Source of the DNA: Spirochaetales bacterium
Lineage (GTDB): Bacteria; Spirochaetota; Spirochaetia; DSM-27196; SLST01
DNA: 12,393 nt
Direction of reading: 5' to 3'
Assembly (NCBI GenBank): GCA_007130265.1
Contig: SLST01000267.1
Span: 1-12,393 of the forward strand
Position numbers and translations under genes: made by a program. Numbering within the stretch: the first letter of the stretch is position 1; each line of letters opens with the position of its first letter. Of this stretch, positions 1 through 5,965 are shown piece by piece. A model generated the notes under the pieces. The model saw nothing but the letters and a program-made list of their open reading frames with translations, was not told the DNA's origin and made no database searches.

Positions 1-1242
1 GAACAGCGTGCGGGCCATGAGCTGCGAGACGACCGGTGCCGCACCAAAGCCGATTGCCGCGCCGGCGAGGCTCATCAGCACCGACTCCGTCGCAACGCCA
101 CCGAATATGTCGTGACGGGAGGCGCCGAGCGCACGCAGTATCCCTATCCCTTTGGTCTGTTTGACGACCCGCATCAGCATGAGGTTGAAGAGGTTGATCG
201 AGGCGATCGCGAGCGCGGCGGCAGCGAGAAAGAGCACCACCGACAGGATACGACCGAGCTTCTCGCGCTCCCCGCGGAGCGCGTCGACCGGGGCGGTGAT
301 ACGGACGGACCCCGGGCCGTACTCGCCCTCGAAGTGTGAGCCAAGCTGGGCGAAGGCTGTTTCGAGGTCTGCTGAATCGGCGACGGCGAACCGCAGGGTT
401 CTCGTCGGCCGCTGGAACCTCACTACATTCCCCGCGAACGACATCTGGGCCGCGGCGTTGGGTACGAAGGCGATCCGGTCGAAGCGAGTGCCTGTGCTTA
501 CATCATGAAGCGGGGAGGCCACGAGAACTCCGATGACCGTGTACGTTTGGAGCGCCAGTCGGATCCTCGTTCCTATTGGCTCGGAATCCGGGAAGAGCGT
601 ACGCGCGAGGTGCGACCCCAGTACGATCACGAGGTTCCCACCATCGACGTCGTGGTCATCGAAGAGCGTCCCATCGGCGGCTTCCAGACCGTATGCGCCG
701 AAGTAGTCTGCAGTCACACGAAGCCCTGCGAAGGAGTCCACCGGAAACTCCGTGACGACGTCCGGATCCGTCTCGAAGAACTGCTCGAGGTCAAGGCGCG
801 CAGCGGCATCCGGTCGTGCCGCGATCGCGCGGGTGTCGTCCATGCCGGCTCGCGACCCGGCTCCCCGCATGACGTCTACACCCGGTAGCCCGGGTGACAG
901 CGTCGTTGCGTCGGCGAGGTACCCGAAACTGACCGCCGGAACGTTGTCCATTGCCAGGCGAAGATCGTTGATACCCAGGTTGATCTCTGCCGTCGTGGCG
1001 GGGTTGAAAGGTACCGCAGCCTCGCTGAGCTGGGTCTCCGCACCAATGACCTCCACGAGCACCTCGCGGTAGGCCGGATGGGCGAGCAGGTAGTCGGTCT
1101 GCTGATCGTAGGCGCGGATGAAGCCGATCATCCCTGAGACCAGGGCGACGCCTACGGCGGTCGCGACGACGACGAGTACCGACTCGACAAGCCGTGTCCG
1201 CAGGTGCCGCAGTGCCATCCAGATTCGGTCCAGGAGGCTCAC
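1..1242 (-). CDS. MacB/FtsX-family ABC transporter permease (3' end cut by window)
   Basis: This is the membrane subunit of the export pump encoded with the two upstream genes. The reading frame is open from a GTG at 1242 to base 1, 414 codons with no stop, in the same frame at both ends. Residues about 20-42 form the first membrane helix, followed by a large extracytoplasmic domain (about 43-328). Helix two is at about 333-356, followed by the FtsX-type cytoplasmic segment with KQTKGIGILRALGAS. Helix three is at about 384-408. The fourth helix expected in MacB permeases lies past the window edge, so perhaps 40-60 residues are missing. The GTG start shares GTGA with the ATPase stop codon and has a purine-rich GGGGAGG at 1248-1254, which argues for translational coupling. 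The family includes MacB, LolC/E and peptide exporters; the cargo cannot be read from the sequence. Confidence 0.9.
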   Translation of the reverse strand, partial: MSLLDRIWMALRHLRTRLVESVLVVVATAVGVALVSGMIGFIRAYDQQTDYLLAHPAYREVLVEVIGAETQLSEAAVPFNPATTAEINLGINDLRLAMDNVPAVSFGYLADATTLSPGLPGVDVMRGAGSRAGMDDTRAIAARPDAAARLDLEQFFETDPDVVTEFPVDSFAGLRVTADYFGAYGLEAADGTLFDDHDVDGGNLVIVLGSHLARTLFPDSEPIGTRIRLALQTYTVIGVLVASPLHDVSTGTRFDRIAFVPNAAAQMSFAGNVVRFQRPTRTLRFAVADSADLETAFAQLGSHFEGEYGPGSVRITAPVDALRGEREKLGRILSVVLFLAAAALAIASINLFNLMLMRVVKQTKGIGILRALGASRHDIFGGVATESVLMSLAGAAIGFGAAPVVSQLMARTLF

Positions 1243-1919
1243 GCCGCCCTCCCCGAGTCGCTCTCGATCTTCCCGTCGCGCAGGCGGAGACACCGCGAGC
1301 CGCGCACTCCGAGCCGTTCGTCATGCGTGACCATCACGACGGTCACTCCGTCCCGGTTTTGCCGGTCGATGATCTGCAGAATCTCCTCGCCCTTGTCGCT
1401 CGGGAGATTGCCCGTGGGCTCATCGGGGAGGATGAGCGTGGGATCGTTCGCAAGCGCCCGGGCGATTGCGACCCGCTGCTGTTCGCCGCCTGAGAGCATG
1501 TTGGGGTAGTGGTGCAGCCGGTGCCCGAGCCCGACGTCGACCAGAAGACGCTCGGCACGCTCGCGGCGTTCGCCGCCGCGCACGCCGGCGTACATGAGCG
1601 GGAGCATGACGTTCTCCAGCGCGTTGAACTCGTTGAAGAGGTTAAAGCTCTGGAAGACGAAACCGAAGTGCTCGTTGCGGATGCGCGAGAGCTCTCGATC
1701 GGCCAGCGTGGTGAGATCGTGGTCCTCGAGCCGGTACGTCCCCGACGTTGGCGCGTCGAGTATTCCCAGGATATGCAGGAGCGTCGACTTGCCCGATCCT
1801 GAGGGGCCCATGACGGTGAGAAACTCCCCTCGGTCCAACTGCAGATCGATACTGTCGAGCGCGGTGACCCGGGCAGACCCGAGGTCGTAGCTTCTGGTGA
1901 TGCCGGTAAGCGAGATCAT
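1239..1919 (-). CDS. LolD/MacB-type ABC transporter ATPase with altered D-loop
   Basis: This cytoplasmic nucleotide-binding subunit, 226 residues (normal LolD length), would energise the adjacent permease. Visible motifs in order are an A-loop aromatic (Y11), Walker A GPSGSGKST (38-46), Q-loop Q90, signature LSGGE (142-146), Walker B ending in D166-E167, and H-loop H199 in VTHD. The EPTGN stretch after Walker B is typical of the LolD/MacB/FtsE branch. Two positions are odd. The residue before the Walker B DE is proline (LILPDEP, family usually LADEP), and the D-loop reads NLPS where the family has NLDS. The start ATG overlaps the adaptor stop codon (ATGA, 1916-1919) and sits six bases after GGAGG (1926-1930), so the start is secure. 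Family assignment is firm; full ATPase activity is less certain because of the D-loop. Confidence 0.93.
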   Translation of the reverse strand: MISLTGITRSYDLGSARVTALDSIDLQLDRGEFLTVMGPSGSGKSTLLHILGILDAPTSGTYRLEDHDLTTLADRELSRIRNEHFGFVFQSFNLFNEFNALENVMLPLMYAGVRGGERRERAERLLVDVGLGHRLHHYPNMLSGGEQQRVAIARALANDPTLILPDEPTGNLPSDKGEEILQIIDRQNRDGVTVVMVTHDERLGVRGSRCLRLRDGKIESDSGRAA

Positions 1920-3244
1920 GGATTGCCTCCGAGGATGACCGTCTGGCGGTCGACGAACGCCGCGTAGCTGCTGGTGATCACCACGTCCTGATAGGAGAGA
2001 CCCGATCGGATCTCAACCCAGGACGCGGTTATGGTGCCGTACTCAACGTCGACTCTCGTCGCGGTGGCTCCGTCCACCCGATAGATCGAGCGTCGGTTCC
2101 CCGAGGTCAGGTAGGGACCCCGGGGCAGCACGAGCGCTCCCTGCGTCTCACCGATGAGGACCTCAACGAGCGCGGAGCTTCCCGGCAGAATCTCACCGCC
2201 GCCGAGGTCAATGCCCACGTCTATCTCGACGACCGGGGCCCCGCCGTCACCCGGCACGGATGCGAGCTGGCCGATCCGCTCGATGGTGCCCACGAACCGG
2301 GTGCCGCCGATCTCGACCTCGACGGACCGGCCGACCTCAATCCGCGAGACGTAGTGTTCCTCTATCTCAGTCTCGACGAGCGGGTCGCGCGTGTCGGCGA
2401 GTGTGAGGATCGTCTGGTGCTGCTGGAGAAGTTCACCGGAGGTCCGGGCCGCGCTCGAGATCATCACGACCCGTCCGGAGATCGGAGCGGCGATCAGGGT
2501 GGCGGCGAGCCGACGCTCGAGAGCCGCGATCTCCCGGCGGGTGAATGCGATGTCGTCCTCGTAGTTTTCTCTGGATATCTGATGAAGCGCGACCGCCTCG
2601 GCGACGTCCATCTCGTGCCCGGCAAGCGCCTCCCGGGCCTCGTCCACGCGCCGCCTCGCGTCGCGGACCGCAACGGCGGCGACCGAGCCGGTCTCCGCAA
2701 GGCGTTCGGTCTCGCGGAGATCACTCACCGCATCATCGACTCTGGCTTCAAGGGCGCGCCGCTGTCGCTCGTGGCGAGCCGTGGCGTACTCGTGCTGCAG
2801 GAGGAACCGCTCGAACTCGCGGATGCTTCGCTCGATGCTGCGTTCCAGAGAGGCCAAGGAGTCCCGAAGCGATTCGGAGTCGAGCTCCGCCACCCTCTCG
2901 CCCCGCTCGACCCAGTCGCCTTCGGAGACGAAGAGCCGGGCTATGAATCCCGGTTCGGGCGCCGTCACCGTCGCCTGGTGGCGCGCCGTAACCGATCCGC
3001 CGAGCTCGACGGTATCCTGGAGTGTTCTACGGTCGACGGTTCCGATCGCATATCCGGTGATGCGCATCGTCTCGTCTCGCGGGCTGAACCAGAGGTACCC
3101 ACCGCCGAGCAGTCCCGCCACGACGACGAGGACGAACGCCGTCAGTCCGATCTGTCGTCCCCTGCCCGGACGCCGAACCCGCCCGCCTGAAACGATAGGT
3201 TCCGTACGCTTCTCGTGGGGCTGTCTCGGTTCGCTCTCCGGCAT
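1916..3244 (-). CDS. Periplasmic adaptor (HlyD/MacA-like membrane fusion protein) of an ABC efflux pump
   Basis: This is a 442-residue membrane-fusion subunit linking the inner-membrane ABC complex to an outer-membrane channel. A basic, proline-rich N-terminal tail (1-31) precedes one membrane anchor (about 32-53). A first lipoyl half-motif follows (about 85-122, with SEGDWVERGERVAEL). Next comes a long charged coiled-coil hairpin (about 124-246), the second lipoyl half (249-262, TLIAAPISGRVVM), a beta-barrel region (about 285-365) and a membrane-proximal domain. The frame stays open upstream to 3751, but those 169 codons lie antisense to the kinase gene and look non-coding. The ATG at 3244 is preferred because GAGGAG (3254-3259) precedes it by nine bases and the product then has normal adaptor architecture. 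It is the first gene of the operon, ahead of ATPase and permease. The cargo is unknown. Confidence 0.88.
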   Translation of the reverse strand: MPESEPRQPHEKRTEPIVSGGRVRRPGRGRQIGLTAFVLVVVAGLLGGGYLWFSPRDETMRITGYAIGTVDRRTLQDTVELGGSVTARHQATVTAPEPGFIARLFVSEGDWVERGERVAELDSESLRDSLASLERSIERSIREFERFLLQHEYATARHERQRRALEARVDDAVSDLRETERLAETGSVAAVAVRDARRRVDEAREALAGHEMDVAEAVALHQISRENYEDDIAFTRREIAALERRLAATLIAAPISGRVVMISSAARTSGELLQQHQTILTLADTRDPLVETEIEEHYVSRIEVGRSVEVEIGGTRFVGTIERIGQLASVPGDGGAPVVEIDVGIDLGGGEILPGSSALVEVLIGETQGALVLPRGPYLTSGNRRSIYRVDGATATRVDVEYGTITASWVEIRSGLSYQDVVITSSYAAFVDRQTVILGGNP

Positions 3245-3253
3245 GCAGCAGAT

Positions 3254-3259
3254 CTCCTC
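3254..3259 (-). promoter_or_regulatory. Ribosome binding site fixing the adaptor start
   Basis: On the minus strand GAGGAG stands nine bases before the ATG at 3244. It selects this start over the long upstream extension of the same frame, which would run into the divergent kinase gene. Confidence 0.65.
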
Positions 3260-3272
3260 GGGTCTGGAAACG

Positions 3273-3304
3273 ATGGTACGTGCGCTCGCAGCAACTGATG
3301 TCAA
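3273..3304 (-). promoter_or_regulatory. Candidate activator-dependent promoter of the efflux operon
   Basis: The minus strand has a perfect TTGACA (3304-3299) and, 20 bases on, TACCAT (3278-3273, four of six matches to TATAAT). A 20-base spacer is too long for a strong sigma-70 promoter, which could mean low basal activity that needs an activator. Transcription would begin near 3266, leaving a leader of about 20 bases containing the ribosome site at 3254-3259. The TTGACA is also one unit of the direct-repeat array, so the same bases could instead be only an operator. This is inference from sequence alone. Confidence 0.3.
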
Positions 3305-3345
3305 TCGGGTGTAAAACCTCGTCAACTCTGTATGGGCATTGTAAG
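3299..3345. promoter_or_regulatory. Direct-repeat array, candidate OmpR/PhoB-family response-regulator operator
   Basis: Read on the plus strand, TGTCAA (3299-3304), TGTAAA (3310-3315) and CGTCAA (3320-3325) repeat at 11 and 10 base intervals. A fourth match, TGTAAG (3340-3345), lies 20 bases further, two helical turns. The unit resembles the TGTCA-like half sites of PhoB-type boxes, which are direct repeats 11 bases apart. The array lies in the 186-base gap between the divergent adaptor and sensor-kinase genes. The cognate regulator of this kinase is an OmpR/PhoB-family protein, so binding here would let it control the pump and its own genes. The repeats are seen directly; the protein that binds is inferred. 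Confidence 0.5.
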
Positions 3346-3419
3346 CTGAGCAAAATCGCGCGGATCGTGGATCTCTTTCCCGGCCGGTGGTCGCCGGGAC
3401 GGTGTCCTCCGCGGTACTG

Positions 3420-3425
3420 TAGATA
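3420..3425 (+). promoter_or_regulatory. Possible -10 element for leaderless transcription of the kinase gene
   Basis: TAGATA ends five bases before the kinase ATG at 3431, so transcription from it would start at or next to the A of the start codon. No Shine-Dalgarno sequence is visible in the twenty bases before the ATG, which fits a leaderless message. The matching -35 region (GGGACG, 3396-3401) is poor and the hexamer itself is weak, so this is a low-confidence suggestion. Confidence 0.2.
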
Positions 3426-3430
3426 TCGCG

Positions 3431-5239
3431 ATGAGGCACCGTCCGCGACGAGCAGTGACCTTCATTCTCGCCCTCATGCTGCTTCTGCTGCCGGTAGTTG
3501 GCGCGCTTCAGTTCCACCTCCTCAATCGCGCCGCCGAGGCGGAGGCCTCCCGCCTGCGGCGGATCGCCGGGAACGCGGCCCGGCAGATCCGGATCGAGAT
3601 TGCCTACGAGCTGTCGAGCCTCCTTGCCCTCATTTCCTCTTGGAGCTTTGACCCGGCATCGGTCGATGAGCTTTCGGACACGCTTCGAACCTGGTCGTCG
3701 CGGGCTCGTTTTCCCGGACTCGTCGACCAGGTTGTTGTCGTCCTTCCCCAAGACGCGGACGGCACCGGGGTCGAGTACCGCGGAACCGGGACGGACATGA
3801 AACTTACTCTCGTCTCGCAGCCCTCGTGGCTGCGCTTCGAGGACCAGCCCGTGGCCCGGGCGTCGCGATCTGCGTTTGCGAGCGACGACCCCATGGTGCT
3901 ACGCGTACCGGTGTTCCGCGCTGTCCGCTCAGAGGGCGGCGTTCAACTGGCCTTTGGACCGCCGTCCGACGGACCCGTTGCATCGTTCATCCGTCTCAAC
4001 GGGACCGCCCTCACGCAGACCGTGCTTCCCTCCCTGGTTGGCGAACACCTGGGTACCGATCGAGACGGTTTTCAGGCCGCGCTCGTCGACCTCGCGACGC
4101 AGGGATTACTCTACTCTTCGGCGCCCGTGGCCTACACCGATTTCGAAGGCCTCTCACAGGGTTCGGACGACGGACGATCAAGGCTCATCCCGAGCGAGAT
4201 CGTTCCGCTGATCGGCATTCCCGCGGTCGAGGCGATTCAGTCCGACTCGCCGCAGACAACCGCGGAGAGTCCGGTTGTACAGCAGTGGATGATGCTGCGG
4301 TCGCTCGGCGAGAGGGGGAGCACGCCCCACGGACGGGAGACGGCATTCGGCGGCGGATACGTGACCTGGCGGGATCGCACCACGACGCCGATCTCCGGAT
4401 TAGCGCTGCTTATCTGGCATCCGGCCGGCAGTATCGAGCGGGGTGCGGCTAACCTTCGTAACCGGGAACTGGTGATCAGCCTGCTGATTCTCGGCGCCTT
4501 TGCCGGCGCGGCAATACTTTTCCACTCGCTCTACCTGCGCGCGCAGCGCCAGCGCGAGCGCGAACAGGAGTTCGTCGCCTCGGTAACCCACGAGCTTCGC
4601 ACGCCGGTGGCGGCGATGCACGCCGTAGCGGAGAACCTCGCCGAAGGCATTGTGACCGGCGAGGACCGAGTCCGCGAGTACGGCGCCGCGCTGCTTGATG
4701 AAGGCCGACGACTGCGGGCGATGATCGACCAGACCCTGCTCTACTCCGGATTGCACCGGCGAGCCCGCGTTGGTATGCAACTCTTCGATCCCGAGGATCT
4801 CGCGCAGCGGACCGTCGCCGCGATGACTGGTGTGTCCCCGGAGCAGCTTGATGTCGATATCGAGCCGGGGCTTCCACTTTGCCGCGGTGACGAGAATGCG
4901 ATGGCCGCAATACTCACGAATCTCCTGACGAACGCGGTCAAGCACAACCCGCGTGGGACCGCGATCCGCCTCCGTGTCTCGCGTGAGACACGCAGGCGCA
5001 GGGAGCGGCTTGTGTTGGTCGTGGCCGATGACGGGTTGGGGATCCCGCGACGGGAATTGCGTCATGTTCAGGACGCGTTCTATCGTGGTAGCGCGACGAC
5101 CGAGCGGCAGACTCCGGGCACCGGACTCGGGCTGAGCATCGTCGAACGTCTCGTTGCCGCGTGGCGAGGGTGGCTTACCATCGAAAGTCGCAGAGACGAG
5201 GGGACCCGTGTGACGGTTCGACTGCCGTATGGGAGGTGA
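3431..5239 (+). CDS. Membrane sensor histidine kinase without HAMP domain
   Basis: This 602-residue inner-membrane kinase would autophosphorylate on H387 and pass phosphate to the regulator encoded next. A basic N-terminus leads into membrane helix one (about 9-30). A sensor region of about 315 residues outside the cytoplasm follows (31-345), which I do not recognise. Helix two is at about 346-368. After only about 18 residues comes the H-box, SVTHELRTPVAAM (384-396), so there is no room for a HAMP linker. The catalytic domain has the N-box TNLLTNAVKHN (497-507), G1 DDGLGIP (533-539), an F-box around F550 and G2 GTGLGLSIV (563-571). All core motifs look intact. ATG 3431 is the first possible start after an in-frame TGA at 3347; no ribosome site is visible. 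It is divergent from the efflux operon and one base upstream of the regulator, so pump control is the likely output. The stimulus is unknown. Confidence 0.93.
   Translation: MRHRPRRAVTFILALMLLLLPVVGALQFHLLNRAAEAEASRLRRIAGNAARQIRIEIAYELSSLLALISSWSFDPASVDELSDTLRTWSSRARFPGLVDQVVVVLPQDADGTGVEYRGTGTDMKLTLVSQPSWLRFEDQPVARASRSAFASDDPMVLRVPVFRAVRSEGGVQLAFGPPSDGPVASFIRLNGTALTQTVLPSLVGEHLGTDRDGFQAALVDLATQGLLYSSAPVAYTDFEGLSQGSDDGRSRLIPSEIVPLIGIPAVEAIQSDSPQTTAESPVVQQWMMLRSLGERGSTPHGRETAFGGGYVTWRDRTTTPISGLALLIWHPAGSIERGAANLRNRELVISLLILGAFAGAAILFHSLYLRAQRQREREQEFVASVTHELRTPVAAMHAVAENLAEGIVTGEDRVREYGAALLDEGRRLRAMIDQTLLYSGLHRRARVGMQLFDPEDLAQRTVAAMTGVSPEQLDVDIEPGLPLCRGDENAMAAILTNLLTNAVKHNPRGTAIRLRVSRETRRRRERLVLVVADDGLGIPRRELRHVQDAFYRGSATTERQTPGTGLGLSIVERLVAAWRGWLTIESRRDEGTRVTVRLPYGR
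5231..5239 (+). promoter_or_regulatory. Strong Shine-Dalgarno selecting the response-regulator start
   Basis: GGAGGTGA (5232-5239) is a long match to the 16S anti-Shine-Dalgarno sequence and overlaps the kinase stop codon TGA. It lies directly before ATG 5241, and GTG 5244 is also in range. The upstream ATG at 5229 sits before this site and so is unlikely to be used. Confidence 0.65.
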
Positions 5240-5240
5240 G

Positions 5241-5927
5241 ATGGTGCGAAAGCTGCGGGTCCTGGTGATCGAGGATGACGCGGCGATTTCGATGGCGGTA
5301 CGCGATCGTCTCGAGAGCGAAGGGTACGAAGTTGGAGTCGCAGGCGAGGGTAGTGAAGGACTTCGGCTTGCAACCGCTCCGTGGGATGTGATCGTGCTCG
5401 ACCTCATGTTGCCGGGACTCGATGGGCTGACGATCTGTCGAGATCTGCGGGGCCGTGGTGTTGCAACGCCGATCCTCATGCTGACCGCGAGAGATCAAAC
5501 CGTGGACAAGGTCGTCGGGCTGCGAATGGGAGCGGACGACTATCTGTCCAAGCCCTTTGAAATGATCGAGCTCCTCGCGCGCCTGGAGGCCCTGTTGCGC
5601 CGGACCGTGAGACCGCAGGCAGGTGCGACGGCGTACCCGATAGGCGACTTCGTACTCGATCTGAGGCACCAGGCGCTCATGCGTGAAGGGATTCCCGTGC
5701 CGCTGTCTACGCAGGAGTTCAAGCTTCTGAAGTACCTCTATGAGCATCAGGGCGAGGTTCTCGATCGTGATGAGCTGCTGTCCGCCGTCTGGGGCTACGA
5801 CGAGAGCACCTATACGAGGACAGTGGACGTTCACATCGCCTCTTTGCGGCAGAAACTCGGCGACCGGCATCGACAGTCGATCATCCTTACGATCCGCGGT
5901 CGCGGCTACAAGCTTGTGCCCGAATAG
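5241..5927 (+). CDS. OmpR/PhoB-family response regulator
   Basis: This 228-residue cytoplasmic transcription factor is the partner of the kinase just upstream. The receiver domain (about 4-118) has the acidic pocket E11-D12-D13, phospho-acceptor D54 in VIVLDLMLPGLDG, T82 in MLTARD and K104 in YLSKPF. After a short linker, the winged-helix DNA-binding domain (about 133-226) shows LSTQEFKLLKYL, the recognition-helix region TRTVDVHIASLRQKLG and the wing TIRGRGYKL. All conserved residues are present. The frame extends to ATG 5229, which would add four residues (MGGE) and overlap the kinase end, but the strong ribosome site at 5232-5239 favours ATG 5241. The one-base gap from the kinase implies cotranscription. 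The likely target is the direct-repeat array at 3299-3345, hence the divergent pump operon and autoregulation; this is inference. Confidence 0.95.
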   Translation: MVRKLRVLVIEDDAAISMAVRDRLESEGYEVGVAGEGSEGLRLATAPWDVIVLDLMLPGLDGLTICRDLRGRGVATPILMLTARDQTVDKVVGLRMGADDYLSKPFEMIELLARLEALLRRTVRPQAGATAYPIGDFVLDLRHQALMREGIPVPLSTQEFKLLKYLYEHQGEVLDRDELLSAVWGYDESTYTRTVDVHIASLRQKLGDRHRQSIILTIRGRGYKLVPE

Positions 5928-5929
5928 TA

Positions 5930-5957
5930 TCGACGTTCCGTCGCAGTGTGATAGTAT
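5930..5957 (+). promoter_or_regulatory. Candidate extended -10 promoter for the EAL gene
   Basis: TCGACG (5930-5935, four of six to TTGACA) is followed after 16 bases by TAGTAT (5952-5957, four of six to TATAAT), which has a TG at 5949-5950 in extended -10 position. Transcription would begin around 5963-5965, only one to three bases before the TTG start at 5966. The promoter lies in the 38-base gap after the regulator gene, so the EAL gene may be expressed separately from the two-component operon. Confidence 0.4.
5931..5943. repeat. Short perfect inverted repeat overlapping the candidate -35
   Basis: CGACG (5931-5935) and CGTCG (5939-5943) pair around a TTC loop. There is no T-run after it, so it is not an intrinsic terminator. 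Overlap with the -35 of the candidate promoter would suit a small operator, but a five-base arm can occur by chance in G+C-rich DNA. Confidence 0.25.
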
Positions 5958-5965
5958 AGGCAGCG

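Noticed and set aside
791..1324. 177-codon minus-strand frame across the permease start
   Set aside because: It is out of frame with the permease, which reads open from GTG 1242 to the window edge with clear membrane helices and an FtsX segment.
2354..3190. 278-codon plus-strand open frame opposite the adaptor
   Set aside because: It mirrors the adaptor coiled-coil codons. No domain, no ribosome site, and the minus-strand product is a clear family member.
3245..3751. N-terminal extension of the adaptor frame by 169 codons
   Set aside because: It runs antisense through the start of the kinase gene, looks low-complexity and charged, and lacks any domain. The ATG at 3244 has a ribosome site and gives a normal adaptor.
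5229..5240. Earlier ATG for the response regulator
   Set aside because: It lies before the strong GGAGGTGA site and adds only four residues. ATG 5241 is better placed.
4400..5479. Long minus-strand open frame opposite the kinase
   Set aside because: It is antisense to a clear histidine kinase catalytic region, rich in Arg/Ser/Pro as expected for shadows in G+C-rich DNA, with no recognisable motif.
5931..5943. Intrinsic terminator after the regulator gene
   Set aside because: The stem is five bases and no T-run follows.
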